Source of the DNA: CAVRZY01 sp963725415
GTDB lineage: Bacteria > Acidobacteriota > Terriglobia > Bryobacterales > Bryobacteraceae
DNA: 64,000 nucleotides
Assembly (NCBI GenBank): GCA_963725415.1
Contig: CAVRZY010000246.1
Coordinates: 5,871-69,870, forward strand
Reading direction: 5' to 3'
Position numbers and translations under genes: made by a program. The notes below the pieces were generated by a model that did no database searches, was not told where the DNA came from, and worked only from the letters and a program-made list of their open reading frames with translations. This document shows positions 24,640 through 33,492 of this stretch, piece after piece (the stretch's first letter is position 1; every line of letters starts with the position of its first letter).

Positions 24640-25359
24640 GTGCGGGTCAAGGTCCTGTTTTTTGGCGTACTGAGGGAGGTTATGGGCCAGGCGGAGGAAC
24701 TCCTGGAACTGGAGGCTGGGGCGCGCCTGGAGACGGTTTTCGATCACTACGCCGCACGGTTTCCGCGCCTGGGTGAGATGTCCGAGAGCATCTTGGCCGC
24801 TCGCAATCAGCAATTCTGCTCTCGGGAGACGGTGGTGGTGGAGGGAGACGAAATCGCCTTGCTGCCGCCGGTCAGCGGCGGGGCCTGCCGCTACACGCAT
24901 CAGATCGTCGAGGAGCCGAAGGGCCACTTCTTCGCGCTCACCCGCGAGCCGATCGACACCGGTGAGTTGCGGGCGCGCCTGCTGCGGGGCGAGGATGGGG
25001 CGGCGGTGTGTTTCGAGGGGGTGGCGCGCAACAACCGCCGCGGCCGGCCCACCCTGTACCTGGACTACGAATGCTACGAACCGATGGCGGTGAAGATGAT
25101 GGCGCAGATCGGCTGCGAGCTGGCGCGAGCTTATTCGATTGGGCGCATCGGCATGGTGCACCGGCTGGGTCGGGTGGGAATTAGAGAAACCAGCGTGGCG
25201 GTCCTGGTCACGGCCCCGCATCGGAAGGCCGCTTTCGAGGCCGCTTCGGAAGGAATCAACCGGTTAAAACATCGGGTTCCGATCTGGAAGAAAGAGTACT
25301 TCGAGGACGGGGAAGTCTGGGTCGAAGGAGAGTGGGACCCAGCCCTGCTGCACCCATGA
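24640..25359 (+). CDS. MoaD-MoaE fusion (molybdopterin synthase)
   Basis: A 239-residue protein. Residues 1-82 are MoaD-like (MRVKVLFFGVLREVMGQAEE, ending EIALLPPVSGG); residues ~85-239 are MoaE (HFFALTREPID, VCFEGVARNNRRG, KHRVPIWKKEYFEDG). The pair inserts dithiolene sulfur into precursor Z in Moco synthesis. MoaD normally needs a free C-terminal Gly-Gly for thiocarboxylation; here the GG is internal (about 81-82), so either a protease must cut after it, as reported for mycobacterial MoaX, or the fusion is otherwise adapted. The GTG start is the only suitable one. Its stop overlaps the next ATG. Confidence 0.88.
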   Translation: MRVKVLFFGVLREVMGQAEELLELEAGARLETVFDHYAARFPRLGEMSESILAARNQQFCSRETVVVEGDEIALLPPVSGGACRYTHQIVEEPKGHFFALTREPIDTGELRARLLRGEDGAAVCFEGVARNNRRGRPTLYLDYECYEPMAVKMMAQIGCELARAYSIGRIGMVHRLGRVGIRETSVAVLVTAPHRKAAFEAASEGINRLKHRVPIWKKEYFEDGEVWVEGEWDPALLHP

Positions 25360-26297
25360 TGCGACGCCTCTGGCCCATCTCGGTTCTGGCAGCGTTGTTG
25401 CTGGCGGCAACGACGGCTGTGCTCTCGCAGGAGACCGTCATTCGCGTGAACGTGCGGCTGGTGCGAATCCTGGCGACGGTGAAGAACACCGCGGGGCAAC
25501 TGGTCGGAACACTCGAGAAAGGTGATTTCCAGGTCTCCGATAACGGGGTCTCGCAAGAGCTGGCGATTTTCGAGCACCACACCGAACAACCGCTTTCGGT
25601 AGCCCTGCTGGTCGATACCAGCGCCTCCACGGGCATCGAGTTGCAGTACGAACTCGAGTCGGTGAGGCGGTTTCTGGCGGCGCTCTTCCGGGAGGGCAAC
25701 CCGGAGGACGCGTTGGCGCTGTACAGCTTCAACTACCAGGTCACCCGCGAGAGCAGCTTCACACGGCGGCTGGACCGGCTGGAGCAAGCGCTGAAGGGCT
25801 TGAAGAACGTGGGCGGCACCAGCCTGTACGACGCCATCTACCTGGCGTCCGGGGACCTGGAGGAACGCCAGGGGCGACACGTCGTGGTAGTGGTCACCGA
25901 TGGTGGGGACACAACCAGCTCAAAGAGCTTTCATCAGGCGCTGGAGGCGGCCCAGATAGCCGACGCAGTCATTTATCCGATCCTGGTGATGCCCATCACG
26001 AACGAGGCGGGAAGGAATATCGGGGGCGAGAATGCACTGACGACGCTGGCCGCGGGTACCGCGGGGCGCGTGTTTGCGCCCACGGTGGGAGCTTCGCTAG
26101 ACGCGGCCTTTACGGATATCCTGCGAGAGCTGCGGACCCAATACTTGCTGGCGTATTACCCCAGGAACGTGCCGTACACCAAGGACCGGTTTCACCGGCT
26201 GGAGGTGAGGGTACGCCGGCCGGATTTGCAGGTTCTGGCGCGCACCGGCTATTATGGGGATGCGGAAGAGGCGAAGACATGGACCCCCGTGCGATGA
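25356..26297 (+). CDS. VWA-domain secreted protein (acidobacterial VWFA type)
   Basis: A 313-residue protein with signal peptide (MRRLWPISVLAALLLAATTAVLS). The VWA MIDAS motif is LLVDTSASTG, followed by VVVTDGGDTTSS. The beginning (VRVNVRLVRILATVKN, VGTLEKGDFQVSDNG) matches the acidobacterial VWFA-related family, which is very common in this phylum. It is likely a periplasmic or surface adhesion/metal-dependent binding protein. It overlaps the preceding gene by four bases and the Hfq-like gene by 19. Confidence 0.85.
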   Translation: MMRRLWPISVLAALLLAATTAVLSQETVIRVNVRLVRILATVKNTAGQLVGTLEKGDFQVSDNGVSQELAIFEHHTEQPLSVALLVDTSASTGIELQYELESVRRFLAALFREGNPEDALALYSFNYQVTRESSFTRRLDRLEQALKGLKNVGGTSLYDAIYLASGDLEERQGRHVVVVVTDGGDTTSSKSFHQALEAAQIADAVIYPILVMPITNEAGRNIGGENALTTLAAGTAGRVFAPTVGASLDAAFTDILRELRTQYLLAYYPRNVPYTKDRFHRLEVRVRRPDLQVLARTGYYGDAEEAKTWTPVR

Positions 26298-26563
26298 ATC
26301 TCGGCCGGCCAGGAGGCGGAGTGAGCAGAAAGAACAAGAAGAAATCGCCCCGAGCCAGGGCGCCCGAGCAGACCTTCGAAGAGGTGCGCTATTTGAAGTA
26401 CCTGATCGACCAGGAAGTGCCGGTTCGGGTACGTCTGAGCAGCAACGAAGAGGTCTCGGGAACCATCGAGTACTACGACGCCTCTTTCATCCGCCTGACC
26501 CGGCAGGACGAGCCGAATCTGTTCATCTTCAAGCACGACATCAAGTACTTGTACGAGGAATAG
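26279..26563 (+). CDS. hfq: Hfq-like Sm-domain protein
   Basis: A 94-residue protein with a basic N-terminus (SRKNKKKSPRAR) and an Sm fold: Sm1 VPVRVRLSSNEEVSGTIEYYDASFIRL and Sm2 FIFKHDIKYL. Canonical Hfq has YKHA in Sm2; here it is FKHD, so it is a divergent member. It keeps the KH dyad that lines the central uridine-binding pore. The Arg-rich N-terminal extension is not found in typical Hfq. It is coupled to the VWA gene and would act as an RNA chaperone. The start may be 26279 or the internal ATG at 26294. Confidence 0.8.
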   Translation: MDPRAMNLGRPGGGVSRKNKKKSPRARAPEQTFEEVRYLKYLIDQEVPVRVRLSSNEEVSGTIEYYDASFIRLTRQDEPNLFIFKHDIKYLYEE

Positions 26564-26658
26564 CGGCTAGCCAAGAGCGGTTTTCGCCGCCCGAACAAGA
26601 GCAGGTGATTCCCACGTCATTTCAGAAGCACAACACTGGCTGATGGCCGAAGGCTTTG

Positions 26659-28258
26659 TTAGCGCACTGCCAGGGTTACATCGGGCTGGCTGCTGGCGGC
26701 CCCCACAGTGAGCAGCACGGGTACCGCACTGCCGGAAGGGGCCTCGGCGGGTATCTTGGCATTGACCTGCAAGACACCGGCCACCAGGCCGGGCGCCCCG
26801 CCGGCGTAAAGCACCTGGGCGGGTACCCCGCCGATCCGAACCGAGACCGGTTCTATGGGTCGCGGCAGCAGGTCGCCGGCAGGCCTTCCGTCGCTTCCCG
26901 GCGGGTCAGTCTGCCCTTCGCCGGTGGCGTAGAGCATGACTACCGCACCCTTCTGGACGGGGTTGGACGGGGAATTCACGGTGTAGTCCGGGTTGAGGAT
27001 GGCGCCCTGCCCTTTTCCCGAGGCTTCCAGCGTGAAGATGCCGGGCACGGTCGGGGCCACAGCCAACAGCGCCGCAATCTGGGGGGTCCTGTACGTCTCG
27101 ACTTCCAGTCGAGTGGTCTGTTTGGCTGCCACGGCGTAAGGGACAATGGCGTTGAGCTGAGCAGTCCCCGCGTACAACACGGGGGCTGCCAGGCCGTCGA
27201 AGAGCGCCTGCGTCGCGGCTCCGAAGCCGGAGCCGAAAATCGTGATCAGCTCGCCTGCGGCCACGGCGCCTGGACGAAGACTGGCGGCGTTGACGACAGT
27301 TGGGTTCCAGGCAGCCTGACGGACCTGGCCCGAGTTGCGATCCGCCATCAGCGAGGAAGTGTCCACGGCCTCGAGATCGGCGCCACGGACCTTGCGCAGC
27401 TCACGCAGCCGGTCGTTGCTCCAGCGCTCATCGGGCGCGCCGGAGATGAACCAGGCCGAGCCGTTGTCGGCCAGGATCATTCCATATTTCTTGAGGGCGC
27501 GAAGGATGACCTGCGTTTCCGGGGAGAAACCGGAGAGGTCGAAATCCGCCCGAAGGCGGAAGCGCTGGCCCATGGGCGGGTACTGGGCCTCGGTGAGGCG
27601 GGAGGCAAAGTGGCGCGCCGGCCAGAGGTAGGCCCGGCGGGTCTGGGGGACGGTGAGCCGGATGGCGTGGCGGATCTCGCCTGCGGCCACCTCGTCGTAA
27701 CGCACCAGTCCGGGTAAAATTGGAAGCCCGGCTGCATCGGCGGAAGTCCAGCCATCCGGGCGCAGGGCGTTGGACTTTAGATCGAAGATAGCCCCGGAGC
27801 CGGCGCGCCAGCCTTGCTCGCCCGCCGGAGGGTAGGCCGCGAACAGCTCGTACAGCACGCAGTTGTCTCGATCCAGCATCAGGATGTGCCGGTCTCCTTT
27901 GCTGTCAGGGCCGCCCTCGATGGGGGGATCGGGCGGGATCGGGATAAGGGCCGGCCTCGCTCTCCTCCCTGTAAGTGAAGGCGACGGGAAGCTTGGCCTG
28001 GCTCCCGGGCACCACCACGTAAGGGATACCCATGGGAGCGCCTTGATAAAGCCCCGAACCGAAGTCCGGGTGAAGGGTGACATTGGCGCCCACAGTGGCA
28101 ATGTAGGCGCTCGAATTGGGATCAACCGGCAGCGTGTCCACCGGGACGTTCCAGATGTTGTCCGCCGGAAACACAGCACAGCCAGCCAGCCGCGGCGGCT
28201 CTGCGAGGACGGGGAAAGACATCGAAACAAGAAGCGTAATCAGCATCGTCTCTCTCAT
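26659..28258 (-). CDS. Exported protein with TIGR03437-type C-terminal domain, one apparent frameshift
   Basis: The start is ATG 28258 in MRETMLITLLVSMSFPVLA, a signal peptide. An N-terminal beta-rich domain (FPADNIWNVPVDTLPV, TLHPDFGSGLYQGAPMGIPYV) breaks near 27940 and resumes in another frame as IPPDPPIEGGPDSKGDRHIL and onward. The C-terminal ~200 residues are the Solibacter-type module: VNAASLRPGAVAAGELITIFG, then GVLQVNAKIPAEAPSG. This module is an Ig-like domain that occurs in many exported proteins of the group. A likely consensus indel joins the two parts. Confidence 0.75.
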
Positions 28259-28337
28259 TGCAGGTTGAATGGCCATTATACGCGCCAGCGGCTGAGGGCT
28301 GAGGGCTGACGGCGGTCTGCTAGAATTGTGGTTTCTC

Positions 28338-29156
28338 ATGGCTTCTTACCTTGAGACCAGCATGGAAATCGCGCGAGAGGCGGGCGCGTTGCTGGCCACC
28401 CACTTCCAGCGGCGAATCGGGTTCGAGCTGAAGGGCGAGTATGATTTGGTGACAGAGGCGGACCGCGCTTCGGAAAAGCTAGTGGTGGAGCGCCTGCGCA
28501 CGCGGTTCCCGTCGCACGCCATCGTGGCGGAAGAAGGGAGCGGGCACGAGAGTTCCTCGGAATACCGCTGGTACGTGGACCCGCTGGATGGGACCACCAA
28601 CTTCGCTCACGGGTTCCCGATCTTCAACGTGACGCTGGCGCTGGAGCGAGCCGGGGAGCTGATCGCCGGCGTGATCTTCGACCCCCTTCGCCAGGAGATG
28701 TTTTGCGCGGAGCGGGGCTGCGGGGCCTATCTGAACAACCGGCGGATCCGGGTTTCGAAGACCGCACGCCTTCAGGAAAGCCTGCTAGCGACGGGATTCC
28801 CCAGCCGGAAGCGCCATTTCAACGTGAACGTACACTTTTACTATCAGTTGGCCATGATCACGCACGGTGTGCGGCGCGCGGGCTCGGCGGCGCTGGATCT
28901 GGCCTACGTGGCCTGCGGGCGCCTGGAGGGGTTTTGGGAGTTCGGCCTCAATCCCTGGGACCAGGCCGCCGGGCTGCTGCTGGTTTCCGAAGCCGGGGGC
29001 CGCAACAGCGACATGCAAGGCGGGCCGGCCGGCTTGAGGGGCGCGCACCTGCTCTCGGATAACGGTTTGATCCACGATGAAATGCTCCGGCTGTTTGCGG
29101 AGATATTCGGCGGCCACTATCGAGTGCCTTTACCGGAAATGGGGCAGCCGCTCTAG
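28338..29156 (+). CDS. suhB: Inositol monophosphatase-family phosphatase
   Basis: A 272-residue protein with metal-binding motifs VAEEGSG, WYVDPLDGTTNFAHGFP and the C-terminal WDQAAGLLLVSEAGG. These are the Li+-sensitive Mg2+ phosphatase signatures. Possible substrates are inositol-1-phosphate, a sugar phosphate or a nucleotide; the specific one is not readable. ATG 28338 follows an internal start region that fits the family (MASYLETSMEIAREAG). Confidence 0.88.
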   Translation: MASYLETSMEIAREAGALLATHFQRRIGFELKGEYDLVTEADRASEKLVVERLRTRFPSHAIVAEEGSGHESSSEYRWYVDPLDGTTNFAHGFPIFNVTLALERAGELIAGVIFDPLRQEMFCAERGCGAYLNNRRIRVSKTARLQESLLATGFPSRKRHFNVNVHFYYQLAMITHGVRRAGSAALDLAYVACGRLEGFWEFGLNPWDQAAGLLLVSEAGGRNSDMQGGPAGLRGAHLLSDNGLIHDEMLRLFAEIFGGHYRVPLPEMGQPL

Positions 29157-29398
29157 CGGGGCAGGCCGGTTCCCGGTAAGCTGTTGGATCTACCGAAGAA
29201 ATCTTTACTTCCAATCCTGTAAGATGGTAGGCTTAGTAGTCCGTTTCAGACAGCGGCCCGGAATTCAAAGGCGTTCAGGGTCCGGGAGCAAGCGTGAAGT
29301 TGCGCCCGGGCAGGCCCAGGGGTGTGTGCTTACTCCTGCGTGGCAGAGAGGCGGGACCGTGACTGGAAAACTGTGTAGTCAGTGTGACTCAGGCGAAC

Positions 29399-30703
29399 AT
29401 GCGAACTGTTGATCTGATTGAGAGGAAGCGAAGTGGCGAGGAGCTCAGTCCGGAGGAAATCGCCTACCTAGTGGAAGGCTATACGCGCGGCGAAATACCC
29501 GACTATCAGATGTCGGCGTTTCTGATGGCGGTCTACTTCACCGGCATGACAGACCATGAAGTGGGCGCCCTTACCGCCTGCATGGTGCGGTCGGGCGAGA
29601 CGCTGGATCTCTCGGCCATCCCCGGGGTGAAGGTGGACAAACACTCCACTGGAGGCGTGGGGGACAAGACCAGCTTGATTGCGGCGCCCCTGGCGGCGGC
29701 GGCCGGAGTGGTGGTACCCATGATCTCGGGGCGCTCGCTGGGGCACACGGGCGGCACTCTTGACAAGCTCGAGTCCATTCCCGGCTTCCGTACGGAACTC
29801 AGCGTGGAGGAATTTCGAGAGAACCTGGCCCAGCACCAGCTCTGCTTCATCGGCCAGACGGCGCAACTGGCGCCCGCGGACGGCAAGCTCTACGCCCTGC
29901 GGGACAGCACGGCCACCGTGGAATCGATCCCCCTGATCGCTTCCTCGATCATGTCCAAGAAGCTGGCGGCGGGGCTGGACGCGTTGGTGCTGGACGTGAA
30001 AGTGGGATCCGGAGCGTTCATGAAACGGCAGGTGGATGCGCGGCGGCTGGCGCAGCTTATGGTGGGCATCGGGCGGCGCCTGGACAAGCGCGTGCAGGCC
30101 CTGATCACCGACATGAACCAGCCGCTCGGCTTCGCCATTGGCAACGCGCTGGAGGTGATGGAGGTCTCCCAGACTTTACAGAGCGCCGGACCGAACGACT
30201 TGACGCGGCTGTCACTGGAGCTGGCTGCGCGCATGATCCATCTGGGCAAGGTGACCGAGACCATCGACGAGGCGCGCGACAGGGCCCAGCGGCGGCTGCT
30301 GGATGGTTCCGGCTACCGGAAGTTCAAAGACGTGATCCAGGCGCAGGGCGGCAACCCCCAGGTGCTGGACCGGTTCGAGCTACTGCCCAACGCCAGCGGG
30401 GCGCGCGAAGTAACCTCTCCTCGGGCCGGCTTCGTCAGCGCCATCGATGCCGAGGATATCGGCCGAGCGGCTTCGATGATTGGCGCGGGCCGGGACACCA
30501 AGGAGGACCAGATCGACCCGGCCGTGGGGGTGATCCTGGAAGTCAAGGTCGGAGACAAAGTAGAGGCCGGGGCGGTGCTGTGCCGCCTGTACTACACCAA
30601 AGAAGAACGTCTGGAGGACGCAGCCCAGCTAGTCGAAGACGCCTTCCGCATCTCGGGGCACCCCCCCGAGGAGCGGGAATTGATCCTTGAGGTGGTCGGC
30701 TAG
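29399..30703 (+). CDS. Pyrimidine-nucleoside phosphorylase (thymidine phosphorylase family)
   Basis: A 434-residue protein with KHSTGGVGDKTSLI (phosphate-binding), GRSLGHTGGTLDKLES (the family signature) and KKLAAGLDALVLDVKVGSGAFMK. It splits thymidine/uridine into base and (deoxy)ribose-1-phosphate. I chose ATG 29399 over 29384 because it opens MRTVDLIERKRSG, the typical start. It heads the nucleoside salvage operon, but two palindromic elements separate it from the transporter. Its stop codon TAG is the first three bases of a repeat. Confidence 0.92.
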   Translation: MRTVDLIERKRSGEELSPEEIAYLVEGYTRGEIPDYQMSAFLMAVYFTGMTDHEVGALTACMVRSGETLDLSAIPGVKVDKHSTGGVGDKTSLIAAPLAAAAGVVVPMISGRSLGHTGGTLDKLESIPGFRTELSVEEFRENLAQHQLCFIGQTAQLAPADGKLYALRDSTATVESIPLIASSIMSKKLAAGLDALVLDVKVGSGAFMKRQVDARRLAQLMVGIGRRLDKRVQALITDMNQPLGFAIGNALEVMEVSQTLQSAGPNDLTRLSLELAARMIHLGKVTETIDEARDRAQRRLLDGSGYRKFKDVIQAQGGNPQVLDRFELLPNASGAREVTSPRAGFVSAIDAEDIGRAASMIGAGRDTKEDQIDPAVGVILEVKVGDKVEAGAVLCRLYYTKEERLEDAAQLVEDAFRISGHPPEERELILEVVG

Positions 30704-30843
30704 TGCATCGTCCGATAAGTGCCTTCTGCTATCGAGACCGCGCAAAACGGGGACAGGGTCCAATTGCGCAGTGGGCAATTGGTTGCCTGTACCCGTTTTG
30801 CCCCGAACCGGATACTCCAAAGGACTAATCGGACGATGCACTA
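30701..30843. repeat. 143-bp palindromic element with 16-bp perfect ends
   Basis: TAGTGCATCGTCCGAT (30701-30716) is repeated inverted at 30828-30843. Inside, 30744-30799 is a hairpin of the same type as 18951-19014: AAAACGGGGACAGGGT... GCCTGTACCCGTTTT with a different inner stem (CAATTGC/GCAATTG). The stop codon of the phosphorylase lies in the left end. Confidence 0.85.
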
Positions 30844-31036
30844 GCGCGGATTTCTCACCATGAATACAGCGGCTGTGATTCGAGTGTTGGCACATTCGGG
30901 GACAGACGAATCTGTCCACGGTAACACGTTCGAGCAGATTGCAGGCCTGACCGCCAGGGGGACAGATCCGTCTGTCCCCGAATGTGCCACCGCCTCACTA
31001 CCTGCTGGCGAGTGGCCGGTGAGAAATCCGGGCTAG
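30842..31036. repeat. 195-bp palindromic element with 19-bp ends and an inner palindrome
   Basis: CTAGCGCGGATTTCTCACC (30842-30860) is inverted at 31018-31036 with one mismatch. Inside, 30888-30989 is a further inverted repeat: TGGCACATTCGGGGACAGAC... with its complement at the right (GTCTGTCCCCGAATGTGCCA). It shares two bases with the preceding element. Confidence 0.82.
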
Positions 31037-31045
31037 AGACTCCGT

Positions 31046-32293
31046 ATGGGTCGATTCACCGGTTTCGTCGGGCTGGCTGTCATTCTGGGCGTGGCTTTCC
31101 TGTTTTCCTCCCATCGGCGGGCCATCCGCCCGCGGCTGCTGTTATGGGGGTTGGGGCTGCAATTCGCCTTCGCCTTCTTGGTGCTGAAAACGCCGTTCGG
31201 ACGGCTGTTTCAGGTCGCCAGCGATGCGGTGAACGCGCTGCTGAGGTACGCCGAGGCGGGCAGCAAGTTCGTGTTCGGGGACCTGGGAACCACGCAGGGC
31301 AAGTTCGGGGTAGTGTTTGCCTTTCAGGTCCTGCCCATAGTCATTTTCATCGCCTCGTTCTTTGCAATCCTCTACTACCTGGGCGTGATGCAGATCATCA
31401 TTCGCGGGATGGCGATCCTGATGCAGAGGGTGATGGGGGCCAGCGGGGCCGAATCCACCAACGTGGCCGCCAGCATCTTCATGGGGCAGACCGAAGCTCC
31501 GCTGACCATCCGGCCATTTCTGCCGAGGTTGACGCAATCGGAGCTGTTCACCGTCATGGTGAGCGGGATGGCCCACGTTTCCGGCGCGGTGATGGCGGCT
31601 TACGTCAAGATCGCCCAGGTGGAAGTCCGCCACCTGCTGACCGCCGTGATCATGACCGCGCCGGCCACCATCATGCTGGCCAAAATGCTCATGCCGGAGG
31701 TGGAGGAGCCGGAGACCGCGGGGGTAGTCAAAATCGAAATCGAAAAACCGGGCGTCAATATCATCGACGCCGCGGCCCGGGGCGCTGGGGACGGCCTGCA
31801 TCTGGCTTTGAACATCGCCGGCATGCTGATCGCGTTTCTGGCGCTCATCGCGATGGCCAACGGCATCTTGGGCTGGGTGCATAGCTTGCCGGGTTTGAGC
31901 TGGGTGCCAGTGAAGATGGAGCAGATTTTTGGGACGCTGTTTGCCCCGGTGGCCTGGCTGATGGGGGTCAGTTGGAAGGATGCTCCATTGGTTGGAAACT
32001 TGCTCGGCATGCGGCTGGTGACCAACGAGTTCATCGCCTTCGGCGAACTCGGCAAGATCACGGGAGTCGGCGAGGCGTTCGGCGTCCCGACCCTGGACCC
32101 GCGCTCGTTCACCATCGCGACCTACGCCTTGTGCGGGTTCGCCAACTTCAGCTCGATCGCCATTCAGATCGGCGGAATCGGCGCCCTGGCGCCCAACCGG
32201 AAATCTGACCTGGCGCGGCTGGGCCTGAAAGCGGTAGCCATCGGCACAATGGCGAACTTCATGTCGGCCTGTATTGCGGGAATGCTCTTGTGA
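31046..32293 (+). CDS. nupC: NupC-type nucleoside transporter (CNT family)
   Basis: A 415-residue polytopic protein. Signatures include ESTNVAASIFMGQTEAPLTIRPFL (CNT motif), GAVMAAYV and LVTNEFIAFGEL, then GFANFSSIAIQIGGIG. CNT transporters import nucleosides with H+ or Na+. It overlaps the purine phosphorylase gene by four bases, in a nucleoside import and salvage operon. Confidence 0.92.
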   Translation: MGRFTGFVGLAVILGVAFLFSSHRRAIRPRLLLWGLGLQFAFAFLVLKTPFGRLFQVASDAVNALLRYAEAGSKFVFGDLGTTQGKFGVVFAFQVLPIVIFIASFFAILYYLGVMQIIIRGMAILMQRVMGASGAESTNVAASIFMGQTEAPLTIRPFLPRLTQSELFTVMVSGMAHVSGAVMAAYVKIAQVEVRHLLTAVIMTAPATIMLAKMLMPEVEEPETAGVVKIEIEKPGVNIIDAAARGAGDGLHLALNIAGMLIAFLALIAMANGILGWVHSLPGLSWVPVKMEQIFGTLFAPVAWLMGVSWKDAPLVGNLLGMRLVTNEFIAFGELGKITGVGEAFGVPTLDPRSFTIATYALCGFANFSSIAIQIGGIGALAPNRKSDLARLGLKAVAIGTMANFMSACIAGMLL

Positions 32294-33105
32294 GGTCAAT
32301 CGAAGAAGCAAAACGGTTCATCGAGGCGCGCACGGACCGGCGGCCGCGCCTGGGGGTTGTACTGGGGACCGGGCTGGGGGGCTTTGCCGGGGAGTTGGAC
32401 GACCGGATCGCAATCCCTTACCGCGTAATCCCGCACTGGCCCCAATCCACGGCCGGGGGTCATGCCGGCGAACTGGTCTTCGGAAGGCTGGGAGCATTGG
32501 AGGTAGTGGTGATGTCCGGGCGGGTTCACCTTTACGAGGGATACAGCCCGGAGCAAGTGGCCTTCGGTGTGCGCGTACTGGCGAGACTGGGCGTGCGCGC
32601 GCTGGTGCTCACCAACGCTGCCGGCGGCATCAACCTTTCCCTGGCGCGCGGCGGCCTGGTGCTGATCTCCGATCACATCAATTTGCAGGGGTCGAATCCG
32701 CTGGTAGGGCCCAACGACGATTCGCTGGGGCCGCGCTTCCCGGACATGTCGGAGGCATACTCGCCGCAGCTTCGAACGACTGCCAAACAGGTGGCACAGG
32801 AACTGGGCATCCAGCTCGCTGAGGGGGTGTACGCGGCCGTGCCGGGACCGTGCTTTGAGACACCCGCGGAGATTCGTTATCTGCGCGCCATCGGGGCCGA
32901 CCTGGTAGGCATGTCCACGGTGCCGGAGGTGATCGCAGCCAACCACATGGGCGTGAAGGCGCTGGCGATTTCTTGTGTCAGCAACATGGCGGCGGGGATA
33001 CTGCCCCAGAAGATCACCCACGAGGAAGTGCTCGAGACCGGCGAGATGGCGCGGGGCACGCTGGTCAGATTTCTGAAAGCTTTGCTGCCCCGCCTGGAGG
33101 CCTGA
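32290..33105 (+). CDS. Purine-nucleoside phosphorylase
   Basis: A 271-residue protein with VVLGTGLGGFAGEL, PHWPQSTAGGHAGEL, VVMSGRVHLYEGYSPE, VLTNAAGGIN and AVPGPCFETPAEIRYL, plus a MSTVPEVIAA motif. These are the trimeric PNP/PunA signatures: phosphorolysis of inosine and guanosine. The GTG start is in the transporter stop (four-base overlap), so translation is coupled. Confidence 0.93.
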   Translation: MRSIEEAKRFIEARTDRRPRLGVVLGTGLGGFAGELDDRIAIPYRVIPHWPQSTAGGHAGELVFGRLGALEVVVMSGRVHLYEGYSPEQVAFGVRVLARLGVRALVLTNAAGGINLSLARGGLVLISDHINLQGSNPLVGPNDDSLGPRFPDMSEAYSPQLRTTAKQVAQELGIQLAEGVYAAVPGPCFETPAEIRYLRAIGADLVGMSTVPEVIAANHMGVKALAISCVSNMAAGILPQKITHEEVLETGEMARGTLVRFLKALLPRLEA

Positions 33106-33492
33106 ATGGAGGCGTTGCTGGAAGCCGCGCTGCGGGCCCGAAACAACGCTCACGCACCGTTTTCGAATTTCAAAGTGGGGGCGGCGATCGAGGACGACGC
33201 GGGCCGTATCCACACCGGTTGCAACGTCGAGAACGCCACTTACGGCCTGACGGTCTGCGCCGAGCGCCTGGCTGTCTTCAAGGCAGTTTCCGAAGGCGCG
33301 CGCAAGTTCACCCGAGTGGCGGTGGCGGCGGATACCGACCTTCTCACGCCTCCCTGCGGGGCCTGCCGCCAGATCTTGTGGGAGTTCTGTGGCGACATCG
33401 AGTTGATCCTGGTCAATTTGCAGGGTAAGACCGAGCGCTTTCGTCTGAAGGACCTGTTCCCGAGACCCTTCGATGCGTCGTTTATTCGTTAG
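33106..33492 (+). CDS. cdd: Cytidine deaminase
   Basis: A 128-residue protein with the catalytic zinc motif: GCNVENATYGLTVCAERLA (Cys/Glu) and TPPCGACRQIL (two Cys), matching tetrameric Cdd. It would convert cytidine to uridine, which the phosphorylase at 29399 could then cleave. Its ATG adjoins the purine phosphorylase stop. Its 3' end overlaps the amidohydrolase start by 20 bases. Confidence 0.94.
   Translation: MEALLEAALRARNNAHAPFSNFKVGAAIEDDAGRIHTGCNVENATYGLTVCAERLAVFKAVSEGARKFTRVAVAADTDLLTPPCGACRQILWEFCGDIELILVNLQGKTERFRLKDLFPRPFDASFIR

Noticed and set aside
31142..32311. A 389-codon frame opposite nupC
   Set aside because: Antisense of a CNT transporter with intact signatures; the His/Gln-rich translation is typical of a shadow frame.
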